Source: Syntrophaceae bacterium UBA4059 (GTDB taxonomy: Bacteria; Desulfobacterota; Syntrophia; Syntrophales; Smithellaceae). Taken from it: a stretch of DNA of 15,788 nucleotides. The notes below the pieces were generated by a model. The model worked only from the letters and a program-made list of their open reading frames with translations, searched no databases and was not told where the DNA came from. The stretch covers positions 1-15,788 of the forward strand of contig DFZJ01000078.1 in NCBI GenBank assembly GCA_002382045.1. The letters are read 5' to 3'. The translations under genes and the position numbers were made by a program. Numbering within the stretch: the first letter of the stretch is position 1; every line of letters begins with the position of its first letter. Positions 7,715 through 14,215 of the stretch are shown piece by piece.

Positions 7715-7832
7715 CATCGAAGCCTGCGAAGTTAGCTGAAGGGCTCGGGTCGAAGAGGTTACCCTACGCTCAAGCGATACGCCCCAAAAAATTGGTTCCT
7801 CCGCTCCTGAAAATCAGGATTGGGCTTTTGTC
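7715..7832 (-). promoter_or_regulatory. ydaO/yuaA-type cyclic-di-AMP riboswitch
   Basis: Read on the minus strand, the kup leader reproduces the ydaO aptamer piece by piece. P1 is AAGCC (7827-7823) with GGCTT (7724-7720). A small hairpin TCCTGA-TTT-TCAGGA is followed by GCGGAGGAACC, matching the conserved GCGGGGGACCC block. Next come GGGGCGTATC, a CGC/GCG hairpin, GTAGGG, and then ACCCGAGCCCTTCAGCTAAC followed by TTCGCAGGC, close to the hallmark CCCGAATCCGTCAGCTAACCTCGTAAGC. ydaO-class RNAs bind two c-di-AMP molecules and usually switch genes off; potassium uptake and wall-remodelling genes are their standard targets, so kup directly downstream fits. A weak promoter-like TTGACT (7867-7862) lies just upstream. 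Confidence 0.9.
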
Positions 7833-7937
7833 GGGGAGTAACTAAATCATCTTTTCAAAGAAGTCAATCATCATGTGGTAAGTCAAAGAAATAAAGTTGC
7901 TGTCCATATCATCATCAAGGATAGCGAATCGAATCGT

Positions 7938-10241
7938 TTATTTGAACAGCTTGCGCAGGAAATTTCCGGCATCGCGCATTTTGTTGCGGACGGCATCCAT
8001 CACGGGATTCACCGGATGATCGGGACAGGTTTCCTTTGGCGCTGTGCCTGTCAGGTAAGCTTCCTGTAATGTTTTAGGACATAAAGTTGTGGCCAGATAT
8101 CCGGAGACGGGGTCGATGACGGCTGTTTCGATTCCCTCCGGGGCAGGGGCAGCCTGTGGTCCTGCCTGGGAATAGAGGGCACTCAGAAATCTTGCATTGA
8201 TGCGGAGTGCTCCGGCTGCTCCGGTCAGACCCGTATCGGCGCCGGAGTCATAACCCACCCATACGGCGCAAACGACGTCGGGGGTATAACTCACAAACCA
8301 GGAATCCCGGTTGCCGTTGGTGGTTCCGGTTTTTCCCGATACGGGAAAGTTTATTCTTAAGGCCTTGGCCTCTCTGGCCGTTCCCCGCGTCAGCACCCCC
8401 TCCAGGGCATAGCCTGCAAGATACGCCACCCGCGGATCAAGCACCTGTTTACGTTTTCCCGTTTGGGCGATGATCGTATCCCCATCCGCCGTCGTGACTG
8501 AAAAAAGGGAAAACCGTTCAAACCGGATGCCTCCCGACGCCATGGTGGCATAGGCATAAGCAAGCTCCAGAGGCGTGACTTCAAAGCTTCCCAGCGCCAT
8601 GGAAGGGACAGGCAAAAGAGGGCTTGTGATACCGGCCAAACGGGCGGTTTCGAGCACTTCTTGGAAGCCGACGTCATGGGCCAGCCGGACCGTGGCGGTG
8701 TTGACCGAATCTTCAATGGTTTTCCGAATCGTAATCATTCCGTATTGCTTGTTTTCGAAATTCGTCGGGGTCCATATGCCTTCAGGTGTAGGAAGTGACA
8801 CCGGCTCGCCGGACACCAGGGTAGACAGAGTCATTTTTGTCTGGTTCGTAAGCGATTGCGAAAGCGCCGCAAGCAGAACAAAAGGTTTGAAAGCACTTCC
8901 CGGCTGACGTTTTGCATCCACCGCCCTGTTGAACCGGTTCTGCTCATAGTTCCGCCCGCCGACCATGGCTGTTATGGATCCCGTTTTCGGGTCAATAGCG
9001 ACCAGCGCAGCCTGCAACGGTTCTCCGGCAGGAAGCGCTGTTTTTTCGATCGCCTCCACCCCCCGGGCAAGCGCCTCCTCCGCCGCAGCCTGCTGCAAGG
9101 GATCAAGCGTGGTATAGTAATGATACCCCCTGTGGTAGAATTTTTCAGTTCCCAGTTCTTCCCTGGTGATCCTCTGGATGTAATCAATAAAATACGACGA
9201 CAGGTGGACGGGGACACTGCGTGACTGGAATTTTACCGGTGCGTTTGACGCCCGGAGGAAATCATTTTCCGAGATCATGGCCAGTTTTTTCATTCTGGAC
9301 AGGACTTTATCGCGACGGTCTTTGGCCGTCTTGTGATTCCTGGAGATGACGTACCGGTTCGGAGCATGGATAATCGCGGCAACGAGCGCCGCTTCATCCA
9401 GGGAAAGGTCCCTGGCGCGCTTCGAAAAATAGAAACCCGCCGCCTCTTCGACGCCATAGATTCCCCGTGCGCCTGCCTGCCCCAGATAAATTTTATTAAG
9501 ATACATCTCCAGCAGCTGTTTCTTCGTGTACCTTAACTCAAGAGCCAGTGCGAGTTCCACCTCACGTAATTTGCGCGCGATGGTCTTTTGCGGGGAGAGG
9601 AAAAAGTTTTTGGCCAGTTGCTGTGTAATGGTGGAAGCGCCCTGAGCGAAACGCTGCTCTTTGATGTTGGTGAATAATGCCCGGCCAATGGCCAGGATGT
9701 CGATTCCGCAATGAGAATAAAAGCGTTTATCTTCTGAAGCGAGAACCGCATTTTGCAGGTCAGGAGAAATGGCGGAAAGCTCAACCGGATGCAGGGATGT
9801 CATCTTTGAGCTCATCAGGCGACCGATTTCTTCCGGCTCCAGTTGGATCGATTCCAACTTCCCGCCGCTTGCGGAAGTAAGCGCTGTAACCCGGCCATCG
9901 CGGAGTGCTATATCCACCGGGCTGCTCTTGTAAAAGCGCTTTTCAATTCCTTTGTCGTGCAAGAATATCCGGATATGCGCAGGTTCCCTGGAAAATGTTC
10001 CGGCGGTCGATGGTTGTCCCTTAACTTTCTTGTAGGAAAGCCTGTTCAATCGCTCTGCAAAGTGGATATTCCCCAGATGATCGCCCCTGCTGATTTTCAG
10101 AGGTCGTCCGTAAAAGATAGACGGGGCTTCACCGGTACTTTCAGCAATTCCTTTACCCACCTCGACATACAGATAGCCGATACGAAAGATGAGAACGAGT
10201 AGAACAACCGCCAAAAGCAAAAAGAGATATCGACGAATCAC
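7938..10241 (-). CDS. mrcB: Class A penicillin-binding protein, PBP1b type
   Basis: This 767-residue bifunctional enzyme polymerises glycan strands from lipid II and cross-links peptides in the periplasm. A single N-terminal membrane anchor (about residues 5-27) is followed by a UB2H-like domain (SIFYGRPLKISRGDHL, RLNRLSYKKV, 41-73), which marks PBP1b rather than PBP1a. The glycosyltransferase domain has Glu170 in LASEDKRFYSH, GASTITQQLAKN (201-212) and Glu227 in LREVELAL, 57 residues apart as in E. coli PBP1b. The transpeptidase has Ser449 in QPGSAFKP, SVN at 512-514 and KTG at 637-639. The start is GTG 10239-10241 with GGGAGG five bases upstream. It lies upstream of the kup riboswitch on the same strand. 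I see no UvrB-partner lipoprotein (LpoB) gene nearby. No terminator is obvious between it and the kup leader. Confidence 0.95.
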   Translation of the reverse strand: MIRRYLFLLLAVVLLVLIFRIGYLYVEVGKGIAESTGEAPSIFYGRPLKISRGDHLGNIHFAERLNRLSYKKVKGQPSTAGTFSREPAHIRIFLHDKGIEKRFYKSSPVDIALRDGRVTALTSASGGKLESIQLEPEEIGRLMSSKMTSLHPVELSAISPDLQNAVLASEDKRFYSHCGIDILAIGRALFTNIKEQRFAQGASTITQQLAKNFFLSPQKTIARKLREVELALALELRYTKKQLLEMYLNKIYLGQAGARGIYGVEEAAGFYFSKRARDLSLDEAALVAAIIHAPNRYVISRNHKTAKDRRDKVLSRMKKLAMISENDFLRASNAPVKFQSRSVPVHLSSYFIDYIQRITREELGTEKFYHRGYHYYTTLDPLQQAAAEEALARGVEAIEKTALPAGEPLQAALVAIDPKTGSITAMVGGRNYEQNRFNRAVDAKRQPGSAFKPFVLLAALSQSLTNQTKMTLSTLVSGEPVSLPTPEGIWTPTNFENKQYGMITIRKTIEDSVNTATVRLAHDVGFQEVLETARLAGITSPLLPVPSMALGSFEVTPLELAYAYATMASGGIRFERFSLFSVTTADGDTIIAQTGKRKQVLDPRVAYLAGYALEGVLTRGTAREAKALRINFPVSGKTGTTNGNRDSWFVSYTPDVVCAVWVGYDSGADTGLTGAAGALRINARFLSALYSQAGPQAAPAPEGIETAVIDPVSGYLATTLCPKTLQEAYLTGTAPKETCPDHPVNPVMDAVRNKMRDAGNFLRKLFK

Positions 10242-10469
10242 CGCATCCTCCCCGCTGCTTCCGGAGTTGGCCGAAGCACAGCCATTACGGCGAAGACCTT
10301 CAAATGATTACGATACAAATTGAAATTGATAAAAAAATATTTCAGCATATACAGAAGTTAAACACAGGGAGCTTTACACAGCAAGGCATTTTTATGCTGA
10401 AGAAAATCCGCAAACAATATAAACAACAACCCCGCAATGCCCTTAAGATGCCATGAACAAGACAGGTCT

Positions 10470-10978
10470 TTAGGAGGGTATGTTTTCCAGGGCTTCCTGG
10501 CGTTTCTCAGAAATTTCAGAGACCCGTTTGTCAAATTCGGGATGTTTTTTCTCAGTTGCTCAAAGCTGTGCTGAGAAAGCCTGTAGACATCGCAATAAGA
10601 AACGGCCCTGATAGAGGCATTGCGCTTTTCATTCTCAATGAGCGCCGTCTCCCCGACGGGTGATCCCTCTGCCAATACGGCCACCTGTTTTCCGTCGACT
10701 ATGACTTCCACGCTTCCGGAACTGAGAAAATACATACAATCCCCTAATTCTCCCTGCCGGATCACGAAATCTCCCGGAAGGAAAACCAGGGGTTCGAGTT
10801 CCTCGATGACCTCGTGGATGAACACCTCGTCCGCATTCTTGAAAAGCGAGACTTTTTCCAGGATATCCTTGTTGAGAAACAGAGAAATCTCCAGGCGCAG
10901 CGTCTTGGGAAGCGTCAAAATGAAATCGACATCGTGGATTGAGAAAACTTTTTTATCAAGACCTGACCCTAAACACTT
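10470..10978 (-). pseudogene. Truncated, frameshifted cyclic-nucleotide-binding domain (probable CNG-type ion channel remnant)
   Basis: The frame opens after a TAG (10979-10981) and begins mid-protein, with VDFILTLPKTLRLEISLFLNK, the C-linker style seen before the CNBD of cyclic-nucleotide-gated channels. A good CNBD follows: LPGDFVIRQGELGDCMYFL, a glycine-rich SSGSVEV turn, and the phosphate-binding cassette GETALIENEKRNAS with its arginine. The only in-frame start is a TTG at 10918 with no ribosome site. After FEQLRK the frame turns to nonsense, but shifting by one base at the A6 run (plus-strand T6, 10545-10550) restores a natural tail, HPEFDKRVSEISEKRQEAL and a few residues to TAA at 10470. 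One extra A would repair it. The transmembrane half is absent. The unrepaired frame runs on to 10358. I read it as a decayed fragment, though the homopolymer slip could be a sequencing error. Confidence 0.75.
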
Positions 10979-10988
10979 CTAAACACTT
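10969..10988. repeat. Perfect 10-bp tandem duplication at the pseudogene border
   Basis: The 10-mer CTAAACACTT occurs twice head to tail (10969-10978 and 10979-10988). It sits exactly where the CNBD remnant begins and supplies the stop codon that closes the frame upstream. A 10-bp duplication is the size produced by IS4-type insertions, so it could be an excision footprint, but slipped replication would look the same. Confidence 0.7.
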
Positions 10989-11060
10989 TCGATCAGGATT
11001 ACGGATGGGAGCGCCGGTTCCATGCATCCCGTATCGATAAACGACGCTCCCCGTGGCGGC

Positions 11061-11492
11061 TTATGGGCGAGCCACCGCACCAAAACGGCCCGGTTGCCGT
11101 TGCGTGTCATGAATGCCGGCGGGAACAGCCGGAGCATGCGGCCAGGAATGAAATCGGGTTTCCATCGCTTTTTCAATTTCATCAATACGAAACGGCTTGG
11201 CAAAACAGACATCGGCGCCGGCGGCCCGGAGTTTGTCGAGCGACTGGGTAGAGCCGCTGATTCCGATAACGAAAAGATCCGGCAATTCGGATCTGATGAA
11301 TTGGCAAAGTCCCTTTCCGTCCATGCGGGGCATTTCGGAATCCGTAATCACAACGTCATAGTCATGCTTCCGCAATAATTCTACCGCCTCTATTCCATCC
11401 AGCGCTTTATCCGTTTCATGGCTGGACACCTCCAGCAGAGATGCTAAAATATTTATGATTTCCACACAATCGTCGACGAGTAATATTTTCAT
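11061..11492 (-). CDS. Stand-alone response regulator receiver protein
   Basis: The 143-residue product has a complete CheY-like receiver domain in its first 115 or so residues: the acidic pair Asp7-Asp8 (LLVDDC), the phospho-acceptor Asp51 in VVITDSEMPRMDG, the switch Ser79 in IGISG, and Lys99 in CFAKPF. No DNA-binding or enzymatic output domain follows; the last 30 residues (after METRF) look low in pattern and could be read-through into non-coding DNA. ATG 11490-11492 has GGAGG six bases upstream. It sits between the small sigma-54-controlled exported protein and the cyclic-nucleotide-domain remnant, with no kinase of its own immediately adjacent. It may accept phosphate from the GlrK-like kinase encoded further upstream or from an unlinked kinase; the sequence does not decide. 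The 80 nt downstream to 10981 hold no gene I can support. Confidence 0.88.
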   Translation of the reverse strand: MKILLVDDCVEIINILASLLEVSSHETDKALDGIEAVELLRKHDYDVVITDSEMPRMDGKGLCQFIRSELPDLFVIGISGSTQSLDKLRAAGADVCFAKPFRIDEIEKAMETRFHSWPHAPAVPAGIHDTQRQPGRFGAVARP

Positions 11493-11538
11493 GTCATGCC
11501 TCCAAATTCTGTCATGCCTTAATCTGCCCGAAACGCCA

Positions 11539-11558
11539 AAAATTGATTTTTCAATTTT
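11539..11558 (-). terminator. AT-rich hairpin after the small exported protein gene
   Basis: AAAATTGA (11539-11546) and TCAATTTT (11551-11558) form a perfect 8-bp stem around a TTTT/AAAA loop, about 60 nt after the stop of the small exported protein gene. Only a short T stretch follows and the stem has a single G-C pair, so it is a weak terminator at best. It may mark the end of the sigma-54 transcript before the receiver gene. Confidence 0.3.
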
Positions 11559-11616
11559 CCATTTGCCCAGTCATTTTTCCTGAAAGAAAAAACGCCCGGT
11601 AAAATACCTGTAAGCC

Positions 11617-11967
11617 TTAGTCCCTGTTGTTTGACGGCAGAGAAATACCGTTATTGCTTTCCACAAGAAAATCCTTCTGGTTGGACGGGGATATTTTAAT
11701 GAACTTGTACGGCAAGGCCACAGGTTCTCTTCCCGTAGCCATCGTGCGGTACGTTAATATCCAAGTAAAACCTGTCGTTGTGTCCAGCAGATAGGCTTTA
11801 TCTTCACCGCCGGCCACAATTTGATATCGAGGCATTTTTTCCGCTGCAAACGATAGATGGTTCATTAAACCAATCGCCATGAGCACCAAAGCGACCGCCA
11901 TGAATATCTTATACTTACGCCAATGACTCCTGGATGGATGATCATATCCATATTCCGTATTGCTCAT
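11617..11967 (-). CDS. Small exported protein of unknown function, sigma-54 controlled
   Basis: I do not recognise a named family with confidence. The 116-residue product has a hydrophilic N-terminus (1-20), one hydrophobic segment (about 21-40, IFMAVALVLMAIGLMNHL) ending in SFAAEK, which could be a signal peptide cleaved after FAA or an uncleaved anchor, and then a periplasmic part of about 73 residues. That part has the form RYQIVAGG-x-AYLLDTTTGFTWILTYRT followed by LPYKFIKI, reminiscent of small exported proteins that carry one YLLDTxTGxxW repeat. ATG 11965-11967 has AGGAGG seven to eight bases upstream. Upstream lies a consensus sigma-54 promoter with about 32 nt of leader, and further upstream a dyad and the glrR gene. 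It is therefore the likely direct target of GlrR. Confidence 0.85.
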   Translation of the reverse strand: MSNTEYGYDHPSRSHWRKYKIFMAVALVLMAIGLMNHLSFAAEKMPRYQIVAGGEDKAYLLDTTTGFTWILTYRTMATGREPVALPYKFIKISPSNQKDFLVESNNGISLPSNNRD

Positions 11968-12010
11968 AGTTGATCCTCCTTTTACTTCGACCTTGCTGTT
12001 GAAAGTAAAA

Positions 12011-12025
12011 GCAATGGATGTGCCA
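12011..12025 (-). promoter_or_regulatory. Sigma-54 (RpoN) promoter
   Basis: The minus strand reads TGGCACATCCATTGC followed by TTTT, matching TGGCACgnnnnTTGCw at every invariant position, with GG and GC exactly 12 bases apart. The predicted start of transcription is near 11999, 32 nt before the ATG of the small exported protein. The adjacent upstream gene encodes a sigma-54 activator. Confidence 0.88.
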
Positions 12026-12043
12026 CAAGACGAATTATAGAGA

Positions 12044-12056
12044 TATATATTTGATA
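12044..12056 (-). promoter_or_regulatory. Possible IHF site
   Basis: TATCAAATATATA on the minus strand differs at one position from the IHF pattern WATCAANNNNTTR. It lies in a very AT-rich stretch between the sigma-54 promoter and the upstream dyad, where a bending protein normally sits at such promoters. AT-rich DNA throws up such matches by chance. Confidence 0.3.
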
Positions 12057-12114
12057 TTATTAAGTATTATTATAATTCATTCAGGAAGATATTTGGCGGA
12101 AAAGAGGGTAAAGT

Positions 12115-12130
12115 GTAGGGATTATCCTAC
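12115..12130. promoter_or_regulatory. Candidate upstream activator (GlrR) site
   Basis: GTAGGGATTATCCTAC has 5-bp inverted arms (GTAGG and CCTAC) around six bases. Its centre is about 123 nt upstream of the predicted sigma-54 transcription start, the usual distance for an NtrC-family enhancer. It does not resemble the E. coli GlrR pattern (TGTC-N10-GACA), and no second copy is evident in the 11968-12195 gap, which holds no gene. Confidence 0.4.
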
Positions 12131-12195
12131 GGCAAAATAATTCTATCAAGAGAAGATGCCGTGAATACTGAAATATCAGGTGAATGGTTTTCCCT

Positions 12196-13551
12196 TCAGT
12201 CCTTGCGAAATTCCAATGGATTCAGCCGGTATTTCTCCAGGAGGGCATAGAGGTCGGCGCGGTACTTGCCGGCTAGTTTGGCAGCCTGCGTGACGTTGCC
12301 TTTGCTTATTTTCATCAGTTCAACCAGATAATTGCGTTCAAAATCCTGTTTGGATTCCTTAAACGGCCGAAAAGCGCCGTCATCCGTTTTCTGGTTGATG
12401 ACAACCATATCTTCATTGATCACATCTTCTCTGGCCATGGCGACAGCGCACTCGATCACATTTTCCAGCTCCCGGACATTACCGGGCCAGGAATGCATCA
12501 TGATCTTCTGCAGGGCCTGCGGCGTAATATTTTTGATTTGCTTGTTCATCGCCGCGGTGCATTTTCCCAGAAAATGATCAACCAGAAGCGGGATATCCTC
12601 TTTGCGGTCCCGCAAAGGCGGCATCCTGATGGGAATGACATGGATCCGGTAAAAAAGATCCTGGCGGAAATTTCCTTTTTCCACTTCTTTTTCAATATCC
12701 TTATTGGAGGCTGAAACGATGCGAATATCGACTTTGACCGGCTTCTGAGCGCCCAGCGAATAAAACTCTTTTTCATCAAGCGCTTTGAGAAGCTTGCCCT
12801 GCATGGACAGAGGAATCTCCGATATTTCGTCGAGGAAGATCATTCCCCCGTCGGCCTGCAGGAAAAGTCCTTTCTTGCTGGCGGTTGCTCCGGTGAAAGC
12901 TCCTTTTTCAAACCCGAACAACTCGCTTTCGAGCAGGGTCTCCGGAATGGCCGCGCAATTGAGAGAAACTAATGGTTTATCTTTCCTGTCACTCAGTTGA
13001 TGCAGCGCCCGGGCAATCACTCCCTTTCCTGTTCCGCTTTCGCCGCTGATGAAGATATTGGAATTGGACTCGGCCGCCAGAACCGCTGTGTCGAAGACTT
13101 GTTTCATCACGTCGCTTCGGCCGATGATGCCCTGAATACTGTGATCCTGGTGGATGATACTTCTGAGTCTTTTGACTTCCCTCGAAAGGTTGGATTTCTC
13201 AATGCCGTTTTTAATCTGCAGGAGCAGTTCCCGGTAATCGAAGGGCTTGGTCAGATAGATATAGGCTCCCTCTTTCATGGCCTCTACCGCGCTTTCAATG
13301 GTTCCATGAGCGGTCAGAATGATGACCGGAAGATCGCGATCGATTTCCAGAATGTTCTTCATGAGTTCAATCCCGTTGCCGCCGGAAAATTTCATGTCGA
13401 GAATCGCCAGATCGTATTTGTTTCTGACTGCCAGGTCTTTGGCCATATCAATATCCGACGCGGTTTCCACCCGATACCCTTCGAACTCCAGCCTCATCTT
13501 CAGCACTTTTAAAATATTTAAATCATCGTCGACAATCAGGAGTCTGTACAT
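12196..13551 (-). CDS. glrR: Sigma-54-dependent response regulator, GlrR/QseF type
   Basis: The 451-residue protein has the full NtrC-family layout. In the longest frame the receiver domain is residues 1-120 (acidic DDD at 9-11, phospho-acceptor Asp53 in AILDMKF, Thr81 and Lys103). The AAA+ domain is about 143-370, with Walker A GESGTGKG (171-178), the sigma-54-contact loop GAFTGA (218-223), Walker B MIFLDE (238-243) and PGNVRELEN. A Fis-like helix-turn-helix ends the protein (GNVTQAAKLAGKYRADLYALLEKY). That C-terminus and its place after a kinase and a lipoprotein match GlrR of enterobacteria better than NtrC, ZraR or AtoC. The ATG at 13549-13551 is preferred, since GAGG lies five bases before it; a GTG directly upstream is too near. 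It should drive the sigma-54 promoter just downstream. Confidence 0.9.
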   Translation of the reverse strand: MYRLLIVDDDLNILKVLKMRLEFEGYRVETASDIDMAKDLAVRNKYDLAILDMKFSGGNGIELMKNILEIDRDLPVIILTAHGTIESAVEAMKEGAYIYLTKPFDYRELLLQIKNGIEKSNLSREVKRLRSIIHQDHSIQGIIGRSDVMKQVFDTAVLAAESNSNIFISGESGTGKGVIARALHQLSDRKDKPLVSLNCAAIPETLLESELFGFEKGAFTGATASKKGLFLQADGGMIFLDEISEIPLSMQGKLLKALDEKEFYSLGAQKPVKVDIRIVSASNKDIEKEVEKGNFRQDLFYRIHVIPIRMPPLRDRKEDIPLLVDHFLGKCTAAMNKQIKNITPQALQKIMMHSWPGNVRELENVIECAVAMAREDVINEDMVVINQKTDDGAFRPFKESKQDFERNYLVELMKISKGNVTQAAKLAGKYRADLYALLEKYRLNPLEFRKD

Positions 13552-13657
13552 CACGACCTCACGCTTTCTTGTATCCTATGCCCGCCCCGGACGGAAACTC
13601 ACGGCCAATCGAAGCCCCGCCGCCTGCAGTATTTTCTAAGATAATGGCTGGCGCTCT

Positions 13658-13706
13658 TTTGGCAATGCTGCCAAATCTTTTCCCTGAATCTTCGGGCCTC
13701 TGCCCG
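13658..13706. repeat. Two hairpins in the lipoprotein-glrR gap
   Basis: The 166-nt gap holds TTTGGCA-ATGC-TGCCAAA (13658-13675, 7-bp stem) and CGGGC-CTCT-GCCCG (13693-13706, 5-bp stem). Neither is followed by a T-run in the operon's direction, so they look more like RNA processing, stability or attenuation elements than terminators. No gene is visible in the gap. Confidence 0.45.
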
Positions 13707-13717
13707 GATGTAAGCCC

Positions 13718-14215
13718 TTACGGAAATGCTTTCTTCCTTTGGTTTAGGTTCATATCAACTTCTTTGAGCTGCTCCAACTGCTGCTCGAGCTTTTCGATCT
13801 GTTTGTGCTGTGCACCCAATTTTCTGTCCGCGCCGGCCATATCGGCAATCAGGGCAACGAAGGCGTCGGCAGGTTTTCGGTAGCGGCTTTGCGGATAGTG
13901 ATCGGCAATCCGCTGAAAGGATTCCAGGGCCTTCGTGTAGTCCTTCTGCTTGTTCTGCGGCAATAGATACATTACACCCAACTGAAAAAGAGCCCGGTCG
14001 CCGACCCGCGGATGACGGTTGAGGATCTGCTCATATTTGACGGTCGCCGCGCTGTAATTTCCCAGTCTGGTATAATCTTCAGCCTGCGCAAAATCCGGTT
14101 TGGTGACCACCTTTTCGTAAAGGTGCGCGCATCCGGACGTGAGAAACGATGTTATGATGACAAGGGCAAGGAGAAGGTAAAATTGCTTCCCTCTCCTATT
14201 TTGCTTGCTACCCAT
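13718..14215 (-). CDS. TPR-type outer-membrane lipoprotein, QseG (YfhG) position and form
   Basis: The 165-residue product starts with a basic N-region and a hydrophobic core that ends in the lipobox LTSGC (Cys29), so it is a lipoprotein; the next residue is Ala, not Asp, which favours transfer to the outer membrane. Two TPR-like helical pairs follow (about 43-120: YTRLGNYSAATVKYEQILNR, LFQLGVMYLL, YTKALESFQRIADHYP), resembling BamD/YbgF repeats, and then a charged coiled coil (about 131-162) ending LNLNQRKK-like. ATG 14213-14215 has GGAGG six bases upstream and overlaps the kinase gene by 64 nt. In enterobacteria the lipoprotein QseG is encoded between glrK and glrR and touches the kinase's periplasmic part; the identical gene order suggests the same job here, although the sequence likeness is modest. 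Confidence 0.85.
   Translation of the reverse strand: MGSKQNRRGKQFYLLLALVIITSFLTSGCAHLYEKVVTKPDFAQAEDYTRLGNYSAATVKYEQILNRHPRVGDRALFQLGVMYLLPQNKQKDYTKALESFQRIADHYPQSRYRKPADAFVALIADMAGADRKLGAQHKQIEKLEQQLEQLKEVDMNLNQRKKAFP

Noticed and set aside
10979..11212. 77-codon minus-strand frame in line with the cyclic-nucleotide remnant, separated by a TAG
   Set aside because: It overlaps the receiver-domain gene in another frame and shows no hydrophobic channel-like segments, so it does not supply the missing half of the channel.
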